Below are positions 45,734-57,007 of a DNA stretch of 64,000 nt, piece by piece. Numbering within the stretch: the stretch's first letter is position 1; each line of letters opens with the position of its first letter. The notes under the pieces are model-generated. The model was given only the letters and a program-made list of their open reading frames with translations, made no database searches and was not told the DNA's origin. The stretch is from Rhabditoides inermis (lineage: Eukaryota > Nematoda > Chromadorea > Rhabditida > Rhabditidae): NCBI GenBank assembly GCA_963966185.1, contig CAWZYM010000232.1, positions 496,001 through 560,000 of the forward strand. Direction: 5' to 3'. The position numbers were made by a program, and so were the translations under genes.

Positions 45734-47203
45734 AGAGAGGGGGACTGATTCGCCTTGTGAGGGTGACAGCTGGGCGGGGTTCCCACGGGGTGGCTGGCTG
45801 AATCAAAGGCGGCCGGCGGCGACGCAACAGCCAGCCCGCCTGAATGTATAATCACATCGAATCATCGAATCGACCATGCAATGGGGGTGGGAACGCGGCT
45901 CCGCCACGCATTTCAACTGTCCATTGCCCAATACAACTTCGATCGGGTCTCCTCGTTCCCCGTATCTGACCATTTCATCTCAATCTAGCGAATTGAACAC
46001 AATTGACTTCAAGATGGAAAAGGGTTTATGGTAAAGGGAACTCTCGAGCTATGCTTTCGTTTTACTTGTTTCAATCACACCCCGCATCTCCGCTGCGATT
46101 CCTCTAATCCATGCCCCGAGGGCATGTGTTCGTTTCCGGCTGGCGCGTGATTGCGCGCGCGGGGCGTGGGACAGGGTGCCCTCATTATGCTTCGGCGGCT
46201 CGAAAGGGCTCAGCTGTCACTCAATCTGTCATTGTGCATGCGACAATGGCCACGGCTCGCCGCTTTGAGCCTTGCGCAACAGATGCGCGCTTCATTACGG
46301 GAGACGCGCCAGGTGCGACGGCGGCATTCTTATGGGAGCGCCCACAGGTGCGCAATCACCGCCACTGATAAGCACTGATCGTTTCCGAGACCAGACACTC
46401 ACACCTCTGCTTTGTAAACAACGGGAGGAGTAAACAAAACAGACATATCGATGTCGACCGGTCAAGTCCCCACAGGTGTGCAGGGATAACTTTACAATAC
46501 ACTCCACGCAAGATTATCCCCAGTGTCTGGCTCTCTCCATGTCGCGCACTCTCTCGCTCTCTCTGCCCACTAATCCGTCTTGTATATTGTATAATAGTAT
46601 GGCGTAATGATCGTGCATGCGTGAAGTATGAACTGCTTGACTCGACAATGAGGCAACCCTAATCCCTAGATTACTGTACAATGACGAAGCGGTACTGTAG
46701 GAGAGTGTGCCTGCACCTGGGGCGCACATGTTCAGTATATGTGTGTGTCCATTTTCGAAATCTCCACATGGCATAACATCTGTAGGGATCCAGAAGAAGG
46801 GGATAGGAGGGGACGCATATTGCTCAGCTGGTCCCAACAGTCAGCTGGCATCGAGCCGCATTGCGAAAAGAAACAAATCACCCACAAACACCAGACACAC
46901 TTCGAAATTCGTCACTCCCAAACAACCGCGACAGCTACAACACAAGGGATTCAAATATTCTTTTTATGATAATTATTAATAGAGCACTATAATGAATACA
47001 CGATAATGTGACCCGCACAAATATTACAGTAATCATATTCAACTCGCTGGAGCAGTTGAGGCGATGGAAATCACAGTAGCACACATGTGGGTGAGACAAT
47101 GCGCGGAAGAGTGGCGACGGCACGGGGGCCGCTAATGGGAGAGCAACACAAACAGCAACATCAAACAGGAGTGACCCGAGCAGCAAAATGAGTCGTGGCG
47201 AGC
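41335..47203. other. non-coding region between the two HLH genes
   Basis: About 5.9 kb with no exon of convincing coding content. It is rich in CAGGTG/CACCTG, ATTTGCAT/ATTAGCAT and TACNGTA motifs and has GA microsatellites at about 43899-43951, 44874-44975 and 45700-45740. As the 5' flank of HLH gene A and 3' flank of HLH gene B, it looks like a regulatory landscape. Confidence 0.5.
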
Positions 47204-47701
47204 TTAGCGCTTGTCGAATCGCCGCTTCTTGAGGGCAGGCGCCGCAGCGGGAACGGGAACGGGAGGAAGGACTGCGAGGGCGGCTGGAAAGGAGGAGGTG
47301 AACACGTGGAAACAAGTAAACGAGCAAGCAAGTGGAAACAGGAAGACGAGCACACACCTGCGGGCAGGGATCCCTGTCGGACGCGCGCGCGCACCGTGGC
47401 GACGAGCTGGGCGATGTAGTCGGCTGCGTGGTTGACGACATCGCACGGGTCAGCCTCTCCCAGGGCAGAGGGGGGAAGGGGGGGAAGGAGGGCAGACAGA
47501 CGGGACAACTCCACACGCTCCTCCGCCGAGAAAGACGAGGACGGGGCGGGGGCAGCGCCTGCAAGGAAGGGGTTACTACAGAAGAGAAGGGAGTGAACAA
47601 CAGAGTAAACAACTAGTAGTCAACTCACGTCGGATGGGCTTGCTCCTCTTCTGGATCTTGACGCACTTCTTGGTGGTCTTGGGCTGAGGCTTGGCGATCA
47701 T
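47204..47701 (-). CDS. Id-like helix-loop-helix protein B
   Basis: Three exons, 47629-47701, a middle exon at about 47358-47560, and a last exon to the stop at 47204, encode about 120 residues. The N-terminus is Lys-rich (MIAKPQPKTTKKCVKIQKR). A diverged HLH follows: ERVELSRLSALLPPLPP as helix 1 and loop, then CDVVNHAADYIAQLVATVRA as helix 2. The tail is PVPVPAAAPALKKRRFDKR, a likely nuclear localisation signal. There is no ERxR basic region, so like gene A it probably acts as a dominant-negative HLH partner. Shared strand, three-exon structure and the ...DYI..L helix suggest an old tandem duplication with gene A. Confidence 0.6.
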
Positions 47702-47845
47702 GATGAGTGAGGGGTGAGTGAGTGAGTGAGAGTGGACTGACCGGGGCGAGAGAGGGGAGGGGGAGGAGCGAGGGGGCGGGGCCGCGCCCCTTTCCCACCA
47801 ACACACACCTGCCGCCGCGCCGACGATTACGGCCCTTTCAAGTTA

Positions 47846-47884
<39 letters not shown>

Positions 47885-49279
47885 TAAAAGAGATAAGATA
47901 GCGATAACACGTTCACTTTTTAAAGACAAGTCTAAGATATGATAGAGTATAAAATGAGAGAGAAATAAAGTGATACGTTTGCTAAAATGGGAATTTCAAG
48001 AGAGGGCACCTGCTCTCACTTTCTTTGTACAGGAAATGTAGTAAGGGGCAGATGTGTTTCAGAACAGAAAAGTGAATGAGAAGGAATGCCGTGAATGTGT
48101 CGCAATACCACCTGATCTCACATCACACTCCCTTCACCCTTTATGCACAGCTGATCCTAATCACCTGCAGTCAGGTGCACTCTCCCTATCTCTCTCTCTC
48201 TCGCTTCCATTCTCATTTCTTCACAAACATCTTGACCACCCTGATACTACAACAGACGTTTTCGTAGTTGATCGTGGCCATATTGGGATAGTGACGCAGA
48301 CAAGGGAGTCTGTTGGGGCCGGGGGCTATGCTATCATCCATGGGAACCAACATCCTTGATATCATAAGTGAGCCCCGGTTCCCAACCCCCGGGGGCAGCA
48401 ATTAGCATAGCGCCACTGGCGACTCGCGCCACGCTTTAATCCTCAAATCCTCGGAGGTTACTGTAATCTGCAACTCTCAATGTGTTTCTGCTGCTCACAC
48501 CTGCGTTCGATTCAGCCACATATGCGCAACACATGGACTCGCCAATATGCTCCATATTGTCCCAATTCACTTTTATGAATATAAAGTCACTGGGGCAACC
48601 CACATGTTCAAAACGCCAGCCACACACACATGCTCCAAATTGTCGTCTTCTCACGCTGAGCAAAAAACGTCTTTCTTGGCACCGTATCTCCAGATGCTTT
48701 TCCTGTGTCTGGCTGGAGGACAATGGAGCAGCCGCGTGGAGCAGACGGAGGAGGAGCAGGGGGAGGAGAAGGAGCAGGGCCAGATGACACCCCACATATT
48801 ACCAGCCATCTGGGCAGTTCGCAGGAGCCATTCCGAGTACACATGTGTGTACAGATACCACCACATGTTTTCACCCCCTTCACATTTGCATTTCCCTGTC
48901 GACTCGCAGTGGGTGGTCCGCCCTATCCTTCACCGGAAGTGACGTAACGAGAAACCAGCAGCGAGTCAATATGCATGCAGGATCCCCGCTGGGATTGTGA
49001 AGCTCATTGTGCCAATTTGCATATTGACGAGATCGCGCGCCAAGCATTTGTCAATTCGGATATGAGCTATGAGAAATACGCGCAGTGACAGTGATATAAT
49101 GAGCTCGGGGGATACGCCTCTTCCCTAATAAGGAGCATAATTGTCGCGCGGTTGCCGCATCGGCGCATCAAAGCACGCTGGTTCAATAGAGGCACAGGGA
49201 TACGACCCTCATTTGCTCACACATGCCAATGGGATGAGAGGAAGAGATGAATAGATGAAATGAAATAGACGACCTCGCA

Positions 49280-49326
<47 letters not shown>

Positions 49327-51117
49327 CTGCCAATACAGCGAGTGAGCGGCGCATGAAAGGTGAAGTGGGAATTGACTGATGCCACATAGATACACCGACA
49401 CGCGACAGATGGCCGAGTGATGAGGGCTGCAACTCTCGCTACCGTACTGCATTAGCATAGCTTTGATCAGACACAGTCATGCCTACTCACGTGTGATACC
49501 GTACTCCATTAGCATACCTTTGTTGTGGCATGTTTGCGGTCTCTCGACAGGTAGTCCACTTCGTTGTGCCACTCACACAGCGGGAGACAATGCGTGGAGT
49601 GGACAGGATACATTTCCGCCCTGGGAACCACAAACAATGAGAGGTGCGAGTATGTCAAGTCTCTTTCCGCTCTATCTCCTTCCCTCCCCGTGAACTTGTC
49701 TCGTCCATCACTCTGTTATCTGCCATCGACACACAGACTACTAGTTGCGATGAGTTATGCAGAGGATAATTACAGCTGATTAGGAATTGTGCAGCAGAGG
49801 AGAGTCAAGGCCAGATCAGGATAGCTGTGAGAGATGGGAGCAGATCTCCCCTCTCCCCCCTCTCTCCAGATCTGTCAAGAAATACGACTCCTCCTTAATT
49901 GCCGGTTTCTGTGCCTTGGATTGCCCAATTTCTCACTCGAGTTGCATCCCAATTACCGTAACCATGGGGCAATCAGTCAGCGGATTACGGTATTCATGAT
50001 GGATGACGTTTATGCCTCAACTCTCCACACACCTGCAATCTCTATGGTCACTAGACCTACTTTTGAACCCAAATTTTACGGATCACCGCAATGTTTGCGC
50101 TATTGCGCGCACGGTAATTTGGTTACCGTATCTCTTCACCTCTAAAGGACCCGCCGCCCCCGTTTATCTTTTAAGCGGACCATAAGAGGTCGGCTGACGC
50201 AAGGGTGCCGAGTCTGGCAACGAGATCTGTCAGACCCGGCGGACCATAAAGATAGGGAAGGGGATAAACAGACAAACAGAGTTGAGACCGTATGCGCAGC
50301 GCTTATCCGACTGACCCTTCGTGGCCCTGTTTCGAGAGACAGGCAAACCCTGTCGTCGTTTCCGGCAAGGTCAATAGCAGTCGGCTGACAGGTTGTTTGC
50401 CGGGGCGATTCGCGCACTCTCTCCCTCTCATTAGTGCTTGTAATTTGGGAGTAATCGAACCGTGGTGGAGGTGTGATTAGGCCTTCCGAAAGAAGAGCGA
50501 GCGACAGCATGCAGGCGGCTGGAAATTACAGGCCAGCAACAGTGAATGGGTGCGCGAATGAGACACACTCAGACACAGTCATGTTGTGAACATGAACACT
50601 TGTCAGATGTGATGAAACAACATGTGCTTCTGCCTAACAATCAGATTGCGCAACGTACTAACAACAGATTCTGGCCAGTCAGGGTAACCGAATCTCTCCC
50701 ATCGGTGTCCCCTTTTGTCATTTGGCCGCGCCGCACACATGTCACTCGAGCACTTGATATGTCTAAACAAGGGCAGAGTCGGTCGATCAAAAGCCGCCTC
50801 CCATACATGGGCATATCGAATAGCATATGAAGGGGCCAGCTGTGTTGGCTCTCGATCGGCATTCCAGAGGAGGGCGCGAGCCTTTGGAAAGGGGCCAGTG
50901 AGAGGTGAACATCTGCCGTAATTGGTATGACAATCAACAAACAGCCGTTCAATAACGCCGACTAGCCATTTATAGCCGATCGCTCGACAAACGTGAGCTC
51001 CGCTATATACGGTTACGGTATTTCAGTTTCCCATGGATTCGGAGGTTCCACGTTCCCATGAAGTTTTGTGTGAGTAGGTGAGAGTCGGCTTGCGTCAAAA
51101 GGCTTGGCACCCCAGGC

Positions 51118-51164
<47 letters not shown>

Positions 51165-51284
51165 CTCCGGACTTCCGATCAAGCTTGATTGACACGCGGC
51201 GGCCTTTCTTTCCTCCGGTACTTGACAGTATCCCAGTGGGCGAGTAACGAGGTTGCGTCACACTGGGAAAGGACCACTCGGGGG
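47702..51284. other. non-coding region upstream of HLH gene B
   Basis: No exon found. Contains E-boxes, octamer-like and TACNGTA motifs, and CT/GA microsatellites at about 47850-47883, 49285-49325 and 51119-51162. Confidence 0.5.
49439..49530. repeat. duplicated composite motif
   Basis: ACCGTACTGCATTAGCATAG (from about 49443) and ACCGTACTCCATTAGCATAC (from about 49500), each followed by CTTTG, are near-identical copies 57 bases apart. Each joins a TACCGTA motif to an ATTAGCATA octamer. Confidence 0.6.
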
Positions 51285-51371
51285 AGATGAAGGGACCCGC
51301 CACTCGAGTGGTTCCTGCCTAATTGGAAGAAGCTCTCTACTGAATAAACGAAGGGCTGACGTGGAAAAAAG
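51285..51371 (+). repeat. diverged direct repeat, left copy
   Basis: About 87 bases containing GAAGGGACCCGCC, a spacer with GGTTC, CTAATTGGAA, and a final GCTGACGTGGAAAAA. A second copy in the same orientation lies at 54140-54224. The pair flanks the secreted-protein gene at 51556-52692. Confidence 0.6.
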
Positions 51372-51555
51372 ATGTCATCGTCATGTGATCATTTTCTTAA
51401 TTGGGTTTTTGGTGTAACAAATGCTATTCTGGATGTACTATTTGAAACACCCGCAGAATTTCGCATGGTTGGAATTAATAGTGATCAGTATTATGAACAT
51501 GATTCCAAAACGTTTGCGACGTTTCCTACATCAGTTCCATTTTGTGTGTGGTGAG

Positions 51556-51899
51556 ATGTGGTTGCTTTTCATTATTTCGCCGTGTATTCTGGCTAGCGAA
51601 CTGCCTTGGCAGGTATGTGAATACATGTAGCCTGAATGGGTAGACGGAGCTACACATAGTGTGTCATAGTGTCATAGAAAAAGGTTGGCGCATTTGTATG
51701 AAAGCTCAAGCGAATCATCATTCTACAAATAATTTAGCGCAAAAGCTGCAACAAACAAGTTACCAGTTTTCGTAACTATTCTAACTAGTTCCAGAACTGT
51801 TACTGTGTTGTATCCGTTGATGTCACTGTGATCATATCCATGTTTAGACAATGAACGTCAACGTAACCGACATTTTCAATTTCGATAACGACATGCAAG

Positions 51900-51996
<97 letters not shown>

Positions 51997-52692
51997 CCGC
52001 TAATACTATAATTGAAACAAAACTTGTTTATTAATCAGATTCGTTACGTGAATCATCCGCCATATCCTCATCTAACAAATCGAGTTGATGTTCTCTTCGA
52101 GAAGGTACATACAGTCTGTAAAAAGAAATTTTGTAGAAACAAGTAATATGTACACAAATACACATTTGTACACATTTGTATCAAATGTTGTCTTTATAGA
52201 AAAATGTCTAGTTTCAGACCAATTTGGTTGTCGTGTTGGCCACTGACCAAAAAAGGGATATGAGCGGAATAACGAGAGAAAATCAAATGAACGCCGAAAA
52301 TTGGGCGAAGTTTATTGAAATGCTTACTGTGTTTGAGGAAAAAGTTCGTGATTAATCTCATACACTTTCTAACTCAAATATTTTTTTTCAAATTTGAAGG
52401 TTATGGCAACTACTGAACCGGAAATACTAATGCCGATTTTTGAAACCGATCATGAAAAAGAGGAACTTAGCAATGAGGTGTTTTACTTTTGTAGTTATAT
52501 CATTTTTCATAGTAAAGTGACGATATACAGTTGTACTTCACGAAACAAGGATATCTGCGTATGATGTTGTTCTTCAACGCCAGAAATTGTCAAGAACTCC
52601 TGGCCCCATCAAGAAACGAAGACGAAAAAACTAACGCTGCATTGGCAACAAAGGGAGCAAAAATGTATCGTTACTGTGTTGGTACTAACTAG
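51556..52692 (+). CDS. secreted protein of unknown family
   Basis: Six or more short exons, all joined in phase 0, encode about 175 residues. A signal peptide (MWLLFIISPCILASELPWQ) is followed by TMNVNVTDIFNFDND (an NVT glycosylation site). Next come IRYVNHPPYPHLTNRVDV, TNLVVVLATDQKRDM, and NWAKFIEMLTVFEEK. The last exon begins LYFTKQGYLRMMLFF and ends YCVGTN at 52692. Codons and introns are AT-rich, unlike the GC-rich neighbours. An (AT)n tract of nearly 90 bases fills one intron. I do not recognise the family. An alternative reading frame starts immediately after the left repeat (51372), but its later exons do not keep phase. Most likely extracellular; function unknown. Confidence 0.5.
51907..51994. 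repeat. (AT)n microsatellite
   Basis: About 88 bases of AT dinucleotide repeat inside an intron of the unknown secreted-protein gene. Confidence 0.97.
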
Positions 52693-53239
52693 TGTCATGA
52701 AATAAACGACTGAAATAAGTATGCACTGAACATCGATTAAAGGTACAGTGGCGCATTATTTGACCCCCAGTACGATTCTGGACCCATGGAAATGAAAGAA
52801 TAACAAAAAAAGAACGTTACAATGATATTATCGCGTTACCAAAGCAATTACCAAAGCGTGTTTGGTAACGGAAATTTCAAATTTGTGCCAATTAGCACTG
52901 AAGCGCACTGTTGCTAAAAAGCTGTTAGGTGGGGCGCGGTCGTATCAAAAGTGGCGCGAAAACAGCTGCATGTGGAACGTGCCCACATTATTCGAAATCA
53001 GCTGTTTTCTTCTATTGTGTTTACCATTTCGATGTTTTTATTTATAATCATGTTCGCGAACGATTCATTATTACTTGTATGTATCACGAGTACTGACTAG
53101 TATTCCCTTTAAGATTGTTCTTGACTGTGTCGTGTCTGTTTCGAAACGTATGTGTATGTGTTTTTGTATTCAATTATTTCGTTTATTTATGCATGTTTGA
53201 CGTCTATCTGATAGCTTTTTGATATCTGTTTGACTTGAG

Positions 53240-53670
53240 GTAGCCGCCGTCTGTGGCGTTCTTCGCCGTTCCCCGCCGGCGGGCGCGAGCGGCCGTGGCC
53301 GCCCGCATTGAGCTCTCCCTCGTCTCCATCCACCCCAGCAATACGGTCAGTGTTATTTCAAATGTTTTTATATTTGTTTAGAAGTATCGTAGATGAAGAT
53401 CCGCTATATTGTTTGAATGCCTTTTCAGTTCTTCGCGGTGCGAACCGTTGTGGAAGGGCCGTTGTCGCCGTCTTCGACTGTCTTGACTTCAAGTCATGTG
53501 AGTATTTTGATTTGTATATTGTTTGTATTAACATTTCAAAAAACAAGCAATATCGAGTCCATTGCCACATTTTTCATTGTATTGTTCAGACATCAACGAG
53601 GAGGTCGTCGCTGCCCCCCCCCCGCCCGCCGTATCGGAATGGAGACGAAGGTGGAGGAGCAGAAGTAGTG
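53240..53670 (+). other. candidate GC-rich orphan exons
   Basis: Three GC-rich islands in an AT-rich background have plausible splice signals. They lie at about 53240-53343 (ending ATACG/GTCAGT), 53429-53498 (after TTTTCAG, ending CAAGTCAT/GTGAG), and one after TGTTCAG at about 53590. Spliced in phase they give FFAVRTVVEGPLSPSS and TSTRRSSLPPPRPPYRNG-type peptides, but no start codon or domain is clear. It could be an orphan gene, a degraded gene or a non-coding RNA. Confidence 0.25.
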
Positions 53671-53963
53671 GAAGTTTTTTTTTGTAAATTCAGTTGTTCA
53701 TATTGTATTTGTTGTAGATATGTTCATTGTTATTGTTTGCATGTATTTTGTCATGTTATAAAGGTACTTTATGGCTCAGAGTATTATATTATTTGTGAAA
53801 CATATGACCACGATGTGGAACGCAACTTGATTAGGAAGAGTATTTGGGGGCGTTCGAGGTTCTTGTAAATTGAATCATGAAACATACAATTACTTGTTCT
53901 CTGCATTGTTTCAGATTTCTGCCGGTGTTATCAGCGATCTCTGTGTCCTTCCACTCGACTGCC

Positions 53964-54035
53964 CGCATGGCGCAGCTGGTTAGCGCGCCGACTAGTAATC
54001 TCGAGGTCGCGGGTTCGAGTCTGCCCCTGTTCATT
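53964..54035 (+). pseudogene. tRNA-Thr-like relic
   Basis: The 5' half reads like tRNA-Thr(AGT): GCCCGCATGGCGCAGCTGG (D arm), then GACTAGTAATC (anticodon loop CTAGTAA). The T arm (GGTTCGAGTCTGCC) no longer pairs, and the 3' acceptor strand does not match the 5' strand. It is a decayed tRNA copy. Confidence 0.5.
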
Positions 54036-54139
54036 TTGCGAGTAAAACTACTCTTCTCTGTCGCGGTAACACGCGCGAAATTTGAAAATTTCATTACCAA
54101 ACGGTTCTGCTAAACGCCTCTGTTCCTTTAAGCGGGGAG

Positions 54140-54224
54140 AAGAAGGGACCCGCCTCTCTAAAAGGTTCTTTACTAATTGGAAAAAAGCTTTCCATTGAAG
54201 AAACAAACAGCTGACGTGGAAAAA
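54140..54224 (+). repeat. diverged direct repeat, right copy
   Basis: Second copy of the repeat at 51285-51371: GAAGGGACCCGCC, GGTTC, CTAATTGGAA, GCTGACGTGGAAAAA in the same order. Nothing recognisable follows it. Confidence 0.6.
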
Positions 54225-54499
54225 CCCAATGTGTATAATTAAAAAATTACTTGACAAAAATAATTTAAAAAAAACTAACATTGCGTGAATAAATCCAAAG
54301 TAATCAACAAGAAATTCTTCAACTATACTACATAAATTTAAAAAAGTGTACGGCTTAGCAAACGGTTTCCGGCGTAGCAAGCGGTTCCCTCCGCCGCTCC
54401 AATCCCACCATCCAGGCGGCCTACCATGACACGTGCCCTATGCGGTATCCTCTTTCACTTTGGTTTTGAACGTTGATTATTGATGTGTGACGCAGTTTA

Positions 54500-56600
54500 T
54501 TACTGTGATAAATTCATTCATTCATTCATTCATGGATATGAGAAATGCACTGAACATCAACATGCAAAAGAAAAAAAAGTATTGATAAAATTAAAATTCA
54601 ATGTAAAATCGTTCAATGTAAAATCTTTTAAATCAAATCGAATCAAATCAAATATTTATCCAGCATCGCTTAATCATGTACATATTGCACGCATGAGAGA
54701 TGGTTTGGTTAGCGCTGGAAAATGAGATCGTTCCATTTTCGGCGGTCGTTGGTCACTGTCCGTCTCCATTCTTTGCGAGCATGTGTCCTTGGTAGAAGGC
54801 ATCTACGAAGTCATCCTCCCACTCCTTGTGTGGTCGTCCAGGTCGGCCAGTCTTCTTGGGGGTCCAATTGACTGTAGCCTTTGCCCATCGATGGCCGTCT
54901 GCATTGTAGAGTCGTTCCGTGAACTTCCATTTCCGGTGTCGTACTTCTTGCAGAACGTCTCGTAGCCGAGTCATCTGCCGAATAGTGCTGCTCCGGATCC
55001 GGTCGCGTAGGGTGACTCCCAGCATCTAGCGCTCCATCTTCCGCTGCGCAGTCCGTAGTCGCATGAGTTCTTCTTGGGGGAGACTCCATGTCTCACATCC
55101 GTACGTCAAACAGGGAAGTACTCAGGCGCGAAAGACTTCCCTGCGGAGTCGCATCGGAGCTCGTCGTAGTGTCAAGAAATGCTTGTGTCGTTGGAACGCG
55201 GCCCAGCCACTCTGGATGCGGCGGGTGATCTCGTCCACGTCGTTCTTCTGACAGCTCAGCAACCTCCCGAGGTAATTGAACTCGTCCACGTATTCAATTC
55301 TCGTTCCGTAGAGGGTGATCTCCGTCTTGTGTGCGTTCGTCATCACCATCGTCTTCTTCCTGTTCACCTCCAGTCCGTACTTCTTGCTTTCCTCGGCAAT
55401 GTCCTTGAGCATCCTTTCTGCCGCCGACGCAGATTTTGCGAAGACAGCCACGTCATCCGCATAGGCGAGATGTGTCAGCTGCTTTCCGTCGATGTCGAAG
55501 CCGGCGCCGCTGTACTTGAAATCCAATGCCCTGTACACCTTCGCGAGAACGAGACGCGGAGAAGGCGGCCACAACCGAGGAGTCACCACCACGACGACTC
55601 TCGCAGGCTACCCTCGACTTGTTCAAGCAGCGACGGCGTCTGCTCAATCTGGGCACGCCTACTGCGCATGCTGACATCACCCGGCTGAATCAAGAACTGC
55701 GCCGGAGCATCAAGGAGGATATCGCCGCGCACCACCTACGGCTATGCAGAAAGGGAATTGCTAACAAGATAGCCCTGCGAAAGATGGAGACAACTCGAAA
55801 AGTTATTGGCCGACTGAAGACTGCGGACGGTTCGTCATATACGGCGGACCCCCGGGAGGTAGAGAAGATCATCACTGACTTCTACAACAACCTCTACTCT
55901 ACTGTTCGTGCCATCGCCCATGTCGTCTCTGTCAACTCGCTACCCGATCCGTTTACACTGGAGGAAGTGAGGATTGTCCTGATCGCCATGTAAAGAAATG
56001 TCTCTTCCGGCCCCGATTACGTGTCCACGGAGATGCTACTTCACTCACCGGACGCGATGCTCGAGATGATCGTCTCGTTGTTCAACCGCTGTTTGGAGGG
56101 AGGAGAAGTGGCGGAGGGAATGGCCGACTCGATCATCTCTCTTCTCTTCAAGAAGGGCGACAGTCAGGACATCGGCAACTACCGACCCGTGGCTGTCTCT
56201 TCTACGATCCTGAAGCTGCTCGTCAAGTGCATACTCGCACGACCACAGAAGACCCTGGAAGACCATCAACCGCCGGAGCAAGCGGGATTTCGCAACGGAT
56301 ACTCGTGTGCTGATCAAATCCTGGCCTGCCGAGACATGATCTACCGCTACAACCTACAAATGTATGTTATATTCGTCGACTACAAGAAGGCGTACGACAG
56401 TGTGGAGTTCGACGACGCATGGAGCTCTCTGGCAGAAGACAAAATGGATGCGAGCTACATACGGCTGATGCAGGCGATCTACTCTACTTGAAAGACGCGA
56501 GTGGCACTACGACATTCGAAGGCTGACATCTCTATCGGAAAAGGAGCTCGGCAAGGCTGCCCACTCTCAGCTCGGCAAGGCTGCCCACTCCCTGCCACAC
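54500..56600. mobile_element. RTE-like retrotransposon with inverted 5' half (twin priming)
   Basis: The 3' half is on the minus strand from about 55560 to 54500. It includes the RT palm (AYADDVAVF, YADD at 55452-55463), KKYGLEVNRKKT, FNYLGRLLS, a C-terminal GRPGRPHKEWEDDFVDAF, and a GATTT-type tail at about 54632-54660. The 5' half is on the plus strand from about 55550: an N-terminal linker, FKKGDSQDIGNYRPVAV, PEQAGFRNGYS, YKKAYDSVEF, and GKGARQGCPLS at about 56550. The two halves are consecutive parts of one RT, now head to head. The plus half has in-frame stops at 55991 and 56489 and a local tandem duplication at 56546-56595. Dead copy. Confidence 0.85.
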
Positions 56601-56651
56601 TCTGGTAAAATCTTTATACATCACAATACGACAATACAGAATACCGCTCAG

Positions 56652-56957
56652 TCATCCAGTACATCCCTTCTTTGGCCACAACAGAACATGTTTGGTGAAG
56701 TAAAATCCATGGTCTGTCAGGACAGGAATTATCACGCTATTACGACCCTGAAAATGTAACTTGAAAATGATAACACTACATATTCTATTGAAACACGTGT
56801 TTTGTGTCATTTTGAAATTTGTTATCTAAAATTACCTATCTCCAACTCACATTCGGGTCTTCGTCGCGGCTCATTACTTTGAACGGCTGGTTGGGCCTCA
56901 TGTCGTTGTCATACCACACCTTCACAGAGACGATGAAAGAGAGGGAGAGAGAGAGAA

Positions 56958-57007
<50 letters not shown>

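Larger units (their letters stand above)
42340..50040. promoter_or_regulatory. E-box (CAGGTG/CACCTG) cluster around the HLH genes
   Basis: By eye, about two dozen CAGGTG or CACCTG hexamers occur here. Positions are about 42343, 42483, 42499, 42766, 42855, 42874, 43264, 43275, 43610, 43811, 44262, 45451, 46311, 46346, 46473, 46713, 47357, 47807, 48008, 48110, 48161, 48171, 48498, 49281 and 50030. About four would be expected at uniform base composition. Many are CACAGGTG or CACCTGTG. Such sites bind E-protein/proneural bHLH dimers. Confidence 0.5.
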
